Origin: Hypomesus transpacificus
Taxonomy: Eukaryota; Chordata; Actinopteri; Osmeriformes; Osmeridae
Assembly: GCF_021917145.1 (NCBI RefSeq)
Contig: NC_061077.1
Span: 11,106,623 to 11,170,622, forward strand
DNA: 64,000 nucleotides
Reading direction: 5' to 3'
The position numbers were made by a program, and so were the translations under genes. Positions 27,360-37,950 of this stretch are shown piece by piece; position 1 is the stretch's first letter; the number at the start of each line of letters is the position of its first letter. Under the pieces are notes generated by a model. It searched no databases, had not been told where the DNA came from, and saw nothing but the letters and a program-made list of their open reading frames with translations.

Positions 27360-28003
27360 CTTTGGTCCCCCGCACCCCTAAAACTGTCAAACATGCTCAC
27401 CACCTACAAAAGAATAAAAGATAGACGCGGTGCAACTGGGGAGGGGACACAAACATGGGAGTATTATACAGTAAGTATATGCCTGCATATCTGAAATGCC
27501 ATTTTCATGTCTGACAAAATATTAATGATTCATTTGCAAGGTACATTGACATGCTTTTTCCCCTCCAGCAAATGGATGACTTATTTGGGACCTCTGGGAT
27601 CGGTTCTGCACCACCAGGCACTGTTTTTTCCACTCCTCTGGGTCTGGAAAAAACACCCATACACACAATCTCACAGCCACCACAAGCAAACCCAGCCGGT
27701 GAGGGTGTGTCTTCCAGAGGAGTGGAGCACCCTGGACCCAGCACCAGCACCAGCACCAGCACCAGCACCAGCAGGCAAAGACCAGGACCGTCCTTCGTGG
27801 ACACTTATGAAGCCCATGCGGAGAGGAGGACTGCTGTGCTGGAGTCCCTGGTCAGGCCAGACCTGGAGAGATGGCAGCGTCTAGAGGAGAGGCGTAGGCG
27901 TACCTTTGAAAGGAAGCTCTTGGCCAGCCTTGGAACCATAGGGGAGCAACTCCAAGAAATAAGTCAACAACAAGGGCAGATAATCGAGCTACTGGAAAAC
28001 TGA
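27360..28003 (+). CDS. Harbinger Myb/SANT-like companion protein (partial)
   Basis: Harbinger elements encode a Myb-like DNA-binding partner that recruits the nuclease to transposon ends. Two exons are clear. The first ends at 27470 with the segment NMLTTYKRIKDRRGATGEG then TWEYY, the end of the Myb-like domain in this family. The second, 27569-28003, begins QMDDLFGTSG in phase, then has a low-complexity linker with five Ser-Thr repeats (CACCAG units), and a C-terminal charged helix (ERWQRLEERRRRTFERKLLA followed by IGEQLQEISQQQGQIIELLE) likely to be a coiled coil. Upstream of 27360 the expected frame has stops, so the N-terminal part of the Myb domain is missing or broken and no start codon can be given. 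Confidence 0.7.
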
Positions 28004-28844
28004 TCACAATAAAGCTTTCATATTTCAGATATGTGTGTTGCTTATTATTGATAACCACAAAATGTCCACACCGACTTATCAATTACAAGGTGGACGTTTT
28101 CATGTTAAGATGTGAAACTGTTAAACATTCTGGTGGCCTTTTAACTTTGCTCTCAACAATGCAAGCAGATATAGCCTGTCATCTTAAACCTTCACTTTAA
28201 CTGGTAGTTTAGCATAAATGGGACTTACATTATAGCCATTCTAAATTACAAGGATGGAATAATGCATTCAGTCTCTTACATTTCAAAGCAAATGTAAGAT
28301 GAAATGGGAAACCTGACAGTCTAGGTTGATACAGTAGAGTTGTGAACATTTCCGATAAATACATTTGGATGTGCTTGCTGTGTAATCTTTTTGTTGGTAG
28401 CTTTTTTCCACAGATAGGCTACACCCTTGCACTTTTGAGGTTCATTTTTAATTGTAACTTGTTTAACCACATGCTCTCATGGTTCTTCCCTTTGGGACTT
28501 ATTTAGTTTTCACAATAGGCTATGTGTGACCGATGGAATAATGTGCGTTGGTGTATCACAGTTTATGGCTCGGGTATTGTTGTCGGTTGTTCTTGTTTTT
28601 TTATGTTCAAAGTGTCGTGCTAAATACGGGAGCATTGTAGTTACCATAGGGCTCCAGCAGGGAGGATGTAAAACGATTGAGCTACGTTTCAGTGCATGGC
28701 GCTCCCTCCCTTCAGTTAAGTACTTGATGTGAGGGAAAGGTTTGTCCGTGCATTGGTTATTCAATTACAGTAATACCCTTTTCAGGGCATGTACATATGC
28801 TTCACGTTTTGACTATCCGCAAAGTGAGGGGCTATCAAGCTTCT

Positions 28845-28900
28845 TTTTTGGAAGTCGCTTTGGATAAAAGCGTCTGCTAAATGCAAAAATGTAAATATGC
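28845..28900 (+). repeat. Solo SINE/L2-like 3' tail
   Basis: TCGCTTTGGATAAAAGCGTC followed by TGCTAAATGCAAAAATGTAA is the 3' tail shared by L2 LINEs and their SINEs in teleosts. Only the tail is recognisable. Confidence 0.7.
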
Positions 28901-29277
28901 CTCATGTACACCATAGAACTATTTCAATGTTTAGAACACATCATTTGACCCTTTACTTCATATCTAAGTCCTCTTTATAAATGAATATATCCTAATGCTG
29001 TCAATGACTAAACCCATCTGGAATTCTCTGTCCCTCTGCTTAACTGTGTTCAGCCAGTGAAGTTTCATACAGGTCTTGATTCAAATAAGGTCATTTTTAA
29101 TTAACTAAGGGTCAACAATGGGCTATGGCCATTGTTCAAACTTCTTCATTTTTTGGCTAGATTACATGCTGTGACAAATCATGTCTCTATAGAGACATGC
29201 ATCAGTGTTGTGGAGTTGCGGGGGCTGTGGTTCACCATCCAAACCTTCATGCGGCACATTCACTTGGTCATTGGACT

Positions 29278-30667
29278 CTAAACAAAGATTGTGCAGGATG
29301 CAGCATGCAGAACTGCTGAACTTATATGCGTTATTCTTTTCATTTGCAGGTATCGAAGCCTCTTAAACTTGGATTTCAGGATGCCAAATGTATGCACAAT
29401 AACCACACGGGCAGAATTGAGATTCCTGTTGAAGCGCCTCGGCCTTGCAGTCAAGTGGCCATTATCCCTGTAAGGCTTCATAAGTTGAGGCAACAGAGGG
29501 TAGGCAGAATCCCCAATTATGTGCATTCCCTGCGGGACACAGGACAAGGGACTGGGGATCTTCTTCAAAAAGATGAGCAACTTCTGTGAGATGGAATGCT
29601 CTGGCATCATGCCAGCTCCCAGGGTGACCTATACTGACATGGCAGAAGCGCCGCTGACTGTCACAACACCCAGTGAGAATGACAGAATAGAACTGCTTTC
29701 TGTTATAGTATGCCAGGGGATTGTCACAATGGAGTCTCCTTATCGGAATGTGACACCCATCCACTGCACAAAGTGTTGGGGAAACCTGCAGTGCCAAAAC
29801 CTACTGTGGACATCAGCAGGCTTTTGGCTGTTTGGGCCAGGAAATGTGGTGGGCCATGTGTGTATAAATAAGGGAAAAAATCATGTAGGTGCTTGGCAAG
29901 AGTGGATTTTGTCATGCTAAATCTATCTGCAACCCCACGATAGGACTCCTGATTGGACAGTGTCCAGAGGCAGGCAAGAACACAGTTTTTGAGTGGCAGT
30001 TTGGTTTGGTTTAAAAAATTATTATAATGTGGACCAAGGGCATTTATGACATCCTGCAGAGGTAGAAAGAAGAGGGTTGTCAGGACAACATTCAAAAATG
30101 TGAAATAGTAACATTTATGTAATATTGGCTACACACCTCCATCTGTCCCTTGGAAAGCCTGAAATTGCCTTTAAATTCTGAGGGACTGTAGAGTGGGACG
30201 ACGTCTACCACAAAATGATTAATTTTTGGAACCATTCTCTACGGAATATATTTTAAACAATATATAGGTAATAAAGACGAAAAGGCAGTTTTTTTACACT
30301 TCAATTAAATTGTGTTAAACAGAGTTCTTCTACAAAAATATTGGAATGGAAATCATCTCCAATATGATATGTTTGTGTAGGCCTAAATAGAATGTGTCAT
30401 TTCATGTGATCATATAGCATGTAACCTACATAAAACAAAACACAACTAATTCTCTACAAATAGTTATTTTAACCGGGATTCCAGAAAAGACGGTAGACAT
30501 AAGTTTTTGGTTGTTGATACAAAAACAACGCTAGCCTTTACAGCATCGGTTAATAGTTGTACTCACCATCGTTGCTCATTGTGCACAATTTCTTGCAAAA
30601 CCAAGGGCATTTCGATTTCGTCCAGCTCTTCAGCAATGAAGTTAGCAAACACAACTTGATCAGCCAT
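29278..30667 (-). pseudogene. HARBI1-type transposase, frameshifted
   Basis: The nuclease of the Harbinger element, a DDE-type enzyme. Exon 1 (30667-30567) encodes MADQVVFANFIAEELDEIEM; exon 2 (30238-30137) encodes a piece with PKINHFVVDVVPLYSPSEF; exon 3 starts at 30053 with DVINALGPHYNNF and contains the helix-turn-helix region (NQESYRGVADRFSMTKSTL). Motifs: first Asp in AVDGCHIPI (about 29750), second Asp in GDSAYPLL (about 29520), and the last motif VHTFGILKSKF (about 29395), where the family has Glu before the His, here Val. The frame changes twice inside exon 3, near 29780-29790 and near 29590-29610, and the exon 1 and 2 phases do not match. It is therefore inactive. The domesticated HARBI1 gene is a different, intact locus in vertebrates. 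Confidence 0.85.
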
Positions 30668-31042
30668 GATGATGACTGACGTCAACGCAGCAAACCACGA
30701 GAAGCTGGAATGTCCAACTATACAGAGTCGTTTTCAACTCCTCCCCGACTGCAAGTGGCCACTTTCGCCGGTTGTCTCATGCAGCCGCAGTCCATGTCGA
30801 ACGCACCTAGTGAAGACATAACCCAAATATAGTGAGATCGTGATCAGATACTCAGATGAAACCCCAAGGTGAGTAAGATATCCAACTGCATACGATAGGC
30901 AAATAATTTTATTTGACATTATGGCAAAAGAGCAAAAGCATCACACTGGATTTTACCATAGTCTGTATAACATATCTATTGATTTGAGCTTTTTCCCCAA
31001 TTGTTGTACTATCGATCCCTTCCCCCATTTGCAGGAAACGAA

Positions 31043-34000
31043 ATGGCCAACAGTTTAACTCCAAACAATGGCTTGGATCTGAACGACCCCACCCAATACC
31101 ACACCGATGGCCAGCTCTTTTTGACTGAAGCTTTTAAAATCATCATGACAGAAGTGTTATGCAAGGGTACAGATGTGAACGAAAAGGTCTGCCTTTATTG
31201 CATATGTTTTGTCCAAAAACAAGTTTGTGCTGAGATAGTTTTAAAACTTGTTAATAACGTAAGTGTAGAAGGGGGTCCATAGACACGAATAAAAAGATGG
31301 CCATAACCTGCAGATAGACATCTACATATGTCCCTACCATCAAAGGCTATCAGATGCTGATTGATAAGACGAAGGATAATGCACGCACCACACTTTTTGT
31401 AGGAGCCTAAGTGGTAATTTGGGGCAAAATAGTAGGCATGATACAATTGTCTTTCAAATTGGTGTGACTGTGTTTGGGTTTGTTTACGATTTCTAAATGC
31501 AAAACATCCACATCCTTAGAATTGTCACCAATGTGTATGCTTAGCAAAACTGGCATCCAATAAGATGTTGTTTTATCCATTTCATGCAGCATCCGTATTA
31601 GAAATAGATCATGTCAGAACCGTGTGTGGTTCAACCGCAGGTGTGTGAGTGGCGTGACCCAGAGGAGCTGTCAGCGCTGCTGGACCTGGAGCTGAGGGAC
31701 AAGGGCGAGGAGCAGCCGCAGCTGCTGCAGAGGGTCCAGGACGTGGCCAAGTACAGCGTCAAGACCAGTGAGTAAGACCTCTCCACAGAGGAAACACCTA
31801 GTGGTGTACGGAATGAATTCATGGATACATATTGTGGTTTGACAGGGATGAGAGTTGACCCGACTGAATCTCTCCTATGCTGAAGGCATCACACAGATTA
31901 TGTTGGGGCAGTTGTCGATGATGATGATAATAGTATGATTTCCTCATGTTCTGTCTCTTCAGGTCACCCTCGGTTCTTAAACCAGCAGTTTGCCGGGGTG
32001 GACTACCATTCACTGACAGGACGCTTCCTCACTGAGGCTCTCAACACAAGCCAGTAGGGACATTGAAGACACACACCTCCTTCACACTTAAATATAGCTT
32101 CTGCTAATTATCTGTCACCATAATTGCAAGTGATTAAGAACAATGTCAGTGTGATGATTCATCCTGCCTCCAAAGCCCAAATATTGAGATGATTTCCACA
32201 TTGGTTTAATGTCAGAACATTTAGATCTCCTTGCTTTAGGTTGGTGTCTCAGATCCCACCATCTGACAGATGAAGGACCTGTGCTTGATGTCCACCCTCC
32301 TGCAGGTATACGTACGAGGCGGCGCCGGTATTTGTTCTGATGGAGAACGAGGTGCTGAGGAAGATGCGTGCGATGGTAGGGTGGGCCGAGGGGGACGGCA
32401 TTTTCTGCCCGGGAGGCTCTATCTCCAACATGTACGCTCTCAGCTTGGCACGCTACAAGGCGTTTCCGCAGGTCAAACGTCAAGGGCTTTGGGCCCTTCC
32501 ACGACTAGCTGTGTTTGCATCCAAAGAGGTGAGGGGGAAAGCCTTTAACTGCCTGTAATGTATTTAACTCCTTCATGCTGTGAGTAAGGGGCCACCACAT
32601 ACTCCAGCAGATCCATAGAAATATAAATGTAACATCCATCGTCATATTTTCTTGTTTAAAAAGATGTCATGCCACACTACAAATGTTAAAGATGCATTCC
32701 TATATACTGTAGAGCCACTACTCTGTGCAGAAAGGAGCTTCATTCCTGGGCATTGGGATGGACAACGTCTTCTTGGTGAAGGCTGACAGCAGGTAATTTG
32801 GGTTAACCTGGATTAACCTCACATAGAAGTTGTGTGCTCTCAATTGGTAATTTATTGTTGGTTGACGTTACAAATGTCTCTCTTATCTATCTGGGTTTCT
32901 TTTGTCCTATCTGTCGTTTGCAGGGGTTGCATGATTCCAGAGGATCTGGAGGAGAAAATAGCACTGGCCAAATCACAGGCAAGTTGGCTCCTTTTGTATT
33001 CAACACGTGCACACCTTTAGTGTGGTCTTATGTTAGGAAATGGGAGACAGTGTGTGTGTACGTGCACATGTAGGTGTGCCTGTGCATTGTGTACTGTACT
33101 GCATTGTGCCAAGATTTCTACTGATAATGTAAATGGGGTTCACATGGCTTTATAAGGTCTCTTACACCAGCCTCCTCCCTCTGCCAGGGTGCTGTTCCTC
33201 TCCTCGTCCACGCCACGTCAGGAACCACCGTGCTGGGCTCCTTTGACGATCTCAACCGCACGGCTGATGTCTGTCAGAAACACAAGATATGGATGCATGT
33301 AGATGTAAGTGCTTCTGATAGGTTTACAGTACATGAAGAAATTAGTTTGAAGAAACACAGTTGTGCTATCACCGTTATCATATCATGATGTTACGGCTGT
33401 TGCAAAGTACCACTGTGGCTCATTGACTAGATAACAAGGCAGTGTGGAATTCTGTGATGCAGGCAGCATGGGGAGCAAGTGTGCTGTTCTCCAAGCAACA
33501 TGGGCATCTCATGAATGGAGTCAACAGGTAGGTGTCCTGTTTGTGCAAAAAAAAGGGTGTGTTCTCAGTTAGGGGAAGGAGTTAAGTGTGGTATGGCATT
33601 GTGCCCGCGATGTGTTGGATGTCTTGGCTTGTCCTGAACGTGGCTGGGCATGCCGACTTGTCTTCAACCCACGAGTTGCAACGAATACTAAGTAGTAATG
33701 TTCTTCTGTGATCAGAGCCGATTCAGTGACTTGGAATCCACACAAGATGCTTCTGACAGGCTTGCAGTGCTCTGTCATTCTTCTCAAGGATACCACGGTT
33801 AGCCAACACAGCCTTGTCAGGCTCAAGTCTTCATATCAAAAGACATCGATGAGCTCCGACTCCAATACATTTCAACGTTGTTTGTCCTTTCCACAATCAT
33901 TTATATGCGTAAAGTTGTTAGCAACACCTTTTTAAAACCTATTTTTTCTCTCCTCGTGTCCCAGGGCCTGTTGAATCAGAGCCATTCTGCCAGTGCCGCA

Positions 34001-36226
34001 TACCTCTTCCAGCAGGATAAGTTCTATGACATGAGTCTAGACACAGGGGACAAGTCCGTCCAGTGTGGCCGCAAAGTGGACTGTCTGAAGCTGTGGCTGA
34101 TGTGGAAGGCTTTGGGTTCTGAGGGCTTTGCAGCACGTATCGATAAGGCATTTGCCCTCGCAAGGTTTGGTACACCGCCCAAAAAACTTCCATTACCAAT
34201 AATTATAATTGTATTTTATATAATTGACTTTCAAGACATAAATGATAGCAACAATTGTGCTTGATATCTGCAATGAAAGATAAAAACTGATTATTTTTAT
34301 GATTTCCATCATAAAAGGATTATAAAGATTGTGCCCAATCTATTCCTGCAGATATGTAACAGAGGAGTTGGTAAAAAGGGATGGGTTTCAACTTCTGGAG
34401 AAGGTAAGTCAATAATTAATTATCCACATGCACATACTGTACACGTGTTACAGAGATGATCTGGAGATTTCACTTGAGAAAAGAGCATAGGTCACCCCTT
34501 TGTATCCTCCAGTTGTCTTTTTGGGATTTTCCACTTGGCCTCAATATGTACCCATTTGTTAGCGTAGCATGAGACCTCTTTCATTTTATTGACCTCCACT
34601 CCTACTCCACTTCTCTTATCTCCTTGAACAGCCGCAGTATGTGAACGTGTGCTTTTGGTTCATACCACCCAGTCTAAGGGGAAAGAAATCGGATGCAGAC
34701 TACCAAGACAGGCTGGCAAAGGTTGGTGTCAAAATGCAACATCGCTGTGGAGATCAGCGTGCGACAGAACGAACACTTAAGCACCCACTGTTCTTACATT
34801 TTACATTACATTTATTCATTTAGCAGACGCTTTTATCCAAAGCGACTTCCAAGAGAGAGCTTTACAAAGTGCATAGGTCACTGATAATAAAAACAAGATA
34901 GCCCCACAGCATTGCGGGTAGTCAAAAACAAGAAGTACATATTGTGAACAACCAAAAAATAGTGCTAAAGGGAAGAAACCATAAGAGCATGTAGTTAAAC
35001 AAGTTAAATTACACAACATTAATCTCTAAGTGCAGGTGTACCTGTAGAAAAGCAATAAAAATAGGATTAACTAAAATAGAATACAACAGTTTAAACCAGC
35101 TACCACTAACCAACAAGAGCAACAGTCTAAGCAAGAGTCATTGTGATCCTTGAGGAGACTAGCGTTGGGTTCAGCAAACCATTCCTAAGTACCATTGTAC
35201 TCCCGGAACAAGTGCGTCTTGAGCCTTCTCTTGAAGGTGGAGAGACAGTCCGTGTCTCTGATGGAGGTGGGGAGTTGATTCCACCACTGGGGTGCCAGGC
35301 AGGAGAAGAGCTTGTGCTGGGACCGGGCGGTCTTGAGAGGTGGGACCACCAGGCGGTTGTCTGAAGAAGACCGTAGGTGGCGGGTGGGGGTGTAAGGCTG
35401 CAGGAGAGACTTGATGTAGTCGGGCGCAGTCCCGTTCACTGCTCGGAAGGTCAGTATCAGGGTCTTGAATCTGATGCGGGCCGTTATGGGTAGCCAGTGG
35501 AGGGAGATGAGGAGCGGGGTAACGTGGGAGCGTCTGGGTAGATTGTAGACCAGGCGGGCCGCTGCGTTCTGAATCCTCTGAAGAGGGCGGGTTGCGCATG
35601 ATGGGAGACCGGCGAGCAGCGAGTTGCAGTAGTCCAACTTGGAGAGGACAAGTGCTTGGACAAGCAGCTGGGTGGAGTGCTCAGACAGGTATCTCCTGAT
35701 CTTCCGGATGTTGTAGAGGGTGAATCTACACGACCGGGAGACCGCAGCAATGTGGGCCGTGAGGGAGAGCTCGTCATCCATGGTAACTCCAAGGTTCCTG
35801 GCAGAGGATGAGGGGGTCACCGTCGCGGATCCCAGGGTGATTGAGAAGTCATGGGAGATGGAGGGTTTGGCCGGGATGATGAGAAGTTCCGTTTTGGCAA
35901 GGTTCAGCTGGAGGTGGTGCTCAGTCATCCAGGCGGAGATGTCTGCGAGGCAGGCCTCAATCCTAGCTGAGATCCCCGGATCGGTCGGAGGGAACGACAG
36001 GTACAGCTGCGTGTCGTCAGTTCTTGATTTGATTCCTGTTTGTGGTTTTCAGGTGGCTCCTGTGGTGAAGGAGCGCATGATGAAGAAGGGGAGCATGATG
36101 GTGGGGTACCAGCCACACGGAGACACCGTCAACTTTTTCCGCTTGGTGGTCCTCTCTCCTTACGTGTCCCGACAAGACATGGACTTTTTCCTGGATGAAA
36201 TAGAGAGGCTGGGGAAGGATCTGTGA
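31043..36226 (+). CDS. csad: Cysteine sulfinic acid decarboxylase
   Basis: PLP enzyme of the group II decarboxylase family; it turns cysteine sulfinate into hypotaurine, the key step to taurine, in the cytosol. Thirteen coding exons: 31043-31186, 31641-31767, 31963-32053, 32306-32528, 32713-32792, 32924-32978, 33188-33304, 33463-33527, 33716-33797, 33965-34164, 34352-34403, 34632-34721 and 36053-36226. They total exactly 1500 bases, giving 499 residues without a stop (human is about 493). Signatures: [41 protein letters not shown] with Asp279; [13 protein letters not shown] with the PLP Lys311; [18 protein letters not shown]; and the end [19 protein letters not shown]1 is the close alternative, but the linked znf740 favours csad. 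Intron 6 uses a GC donor, intron 1 a weak GTCTGC donor, and intron 12 holds an L2. A 5' UTR exon must lie upstream; it was not identified. Confidence 0.95.
34796..36019 (-). mobile_element. L2 LINE, 5'-truncated, in csad intron 12
   Basis: The minus strand of 35928-35185 gives 247 uninterrupted residues of reverse transcriptase C-terminus: [86 protein letters not shown] and [20 protein letters not shown]. The 3' end is the typical L2 tail (TTTAGCAGACGCTTTTATCC in plus orientation). GTTCTT flanks both sides (34790-34795 and 36020-36025), a likely short target duplication. The catalytic part of RT and the endonuclease are absent, so it is a dead but young-looking copy; the open frame is intact. 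Confidence 0.93.
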
Positions 36227-36779
36227 CAGATTGTTACTGAATGTTAGAGGCCATGTCATTAACCACTATTTAAGGAATGCATTGTATTCCATAATGCATT
36301 TCTCACGCATGGTTCAATTGATTTATAGTCATGTTTGTATTATCACGGTGATAATGGATGTCAATAGAAATCATTGTCACATGTGATGTGATTGTCACAT
36401 CTAACAGTGATGGAAAATGTTAGGGTTGAAGTATTATGACAGATTCACCTCATTTGTTTCTTCATACGTACATATACAACCATGCAGACCATGTTCAAAT
36501 ACATACTTTACTTGATAGTAGTGTATATGAATGTATTATTGTTTAGTGCATAAGCAATGTAATTCCATAAATACATACATACCAAATATTATGGTTGTGA
36601 TCGTGTTCTGTTTATTTAAATGAAAGTTCAAACATTATGTATGTATGGTATTGTGGAGTCACCAGGATAAGATATGCATTTGATTAGAGATGTTGGGGTT
36701 GAACTTCCCGCTGGAAAAGCATCCTTACCAACATGGCGGATTATATGTGCCACTATAGCATGTAGGTGACTACCCTCTC

Positions 36780-36879
36780 CCCGGGGAACACTTCCGGTAG
36801 CGTTTCCTGTGTTTGTAAACTGAGAAAAATTGGAAGTGCGACAAGAAATATTATTCTGCGAAACTTGGAAAGACGAAAG
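36780..36879 (+). other. Candidate 5' UTR exon of znf740
   Basis: A sequence with no simple repeats ends in the donor GACGAAAG|GTAAAC at 36879/36880, between the csad stop and the znf740 coding start and on the same strand. The start of the exon is not defined. It is followed by a G-rich stretch (about 37036-37055), which fits a promoter-proximal region. Support is only the splice donor and position. Confidence 0.35.
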
Positions 36880-37950
36880 GTAAACGACTTGCGTGATTAC
36901 GTACATAGGAACAATCTTTAGTGTTTCAGTATATATAGGTAAAGTATTTTGAAGAAATAAAGCCAATGATACTTATTGCAATTTGTAGTCGGCGCTCAAC
37001 CCGCACGCCCTGCCTCGCTGTTGTTGTGTTGTCTGGGGCGGGGGGTGGGGGTGCGAGGATAGTTTTGCTCCAAAGCCTAGTACCAGCTAGGAAGCTAACG
37101 CCAGTGAGATTAACTTGTGTGCTGGCCCATTACCCACATGCCTTACACGTTCAGTTCACAAAATAGTTAGTTTAATCCTATACCTGATTTCCGTCGTTGG
37201 CATGATCTAAGTGTGTTAGATTTTCGGCCTCAAACTCATTGATTAAAAGCCTAACTGCTAGCTAGTTAGCTTGTTAGCCTGCCATTAATAAGTCAGTTTT
37301 CATCTCAAGCTAGTAAATGTTGTATTTTATGTTATCTTTATAGGCAGCAACGTTCACTTATTGAGTTTATCAATATCCTGTATGGTGAACATAAGGAGCC
37401 AGCTTAAAGGGAATTTGATGTAAATTAGCTAACAGAAAGATGTAAGATACCTTGGTTTGTGCCTGTAACTGTTTTTGTAGTGTTTATTGCTTGCTTCCTT
37501 GCTCGTGTCTATTTTGTCTATTGAGTTTCAACTTTAAATGTTTAAACCTGCATTTTAGAGCATACTTAACATTTAATCGTTTTTTGCTACCCTCTCATTA
37601 TTCCTGTTTTTTTCTTTGACACTCCAGCTTAACCAGGTTTGTCATTTGTATTCAGTTCACCTCAGGAAGAGGTGGCATGCACCAAACCATTGGGTTTCCA
37701 AGCCTTCTATTTGACCATGACAAACCGACTTGACAATCTGACTAAATTCACTGACATTGATTTTAATTTGATTGGCATCTTGATCCCTAACAAACGAGTC
37801 AAAGAAGCGGACCAATCAATCTTGGCTTCACGTCCCTCCTCTATTTTCAGGCTTTGGGCCCTGATGATTTGGGTGGGTGTGGTCTCTTCCAGTACCTTTC
37901 ATCCTGAGTGAAGTCCCCCCTCTGTTCCCCCAAAACACACCCATTCAACG

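Larger units (their letters stand above)
27330..30730. mobile_element. PIF/Harbinger DNA transposon, decayed
   Basis: Two Harbinger-type genes face each other: a Myb/SANT-like companion on the plus strand (exons about 27330-28003) and a HARBI1-type nuclease on the minus strand (30667 to 29278). The pair of genes is the hallmark of the superfamily. The outer ends are my estimate; I could not find a matching pair of terminal inverted repeats or the usual 3-bp TTA/TAA target duplication. The space between the genes (28010-29270) holds no gene, only a short SINE/L2-like tail near 28845-28900. Confidence 0.8.

Noticed and set aside
35185-35928. 247-residue minus-strand frame as a host gene
   Set aside because: It is the C-terminal part of an L2 reverse transcriptase within a csad intron.
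31043-36226. gadl1 in place of csad
   Set aside because: The two are close paralogues, but the residues ([41 protein letters not shown]-type) and the znf740 neighbour favour csad.
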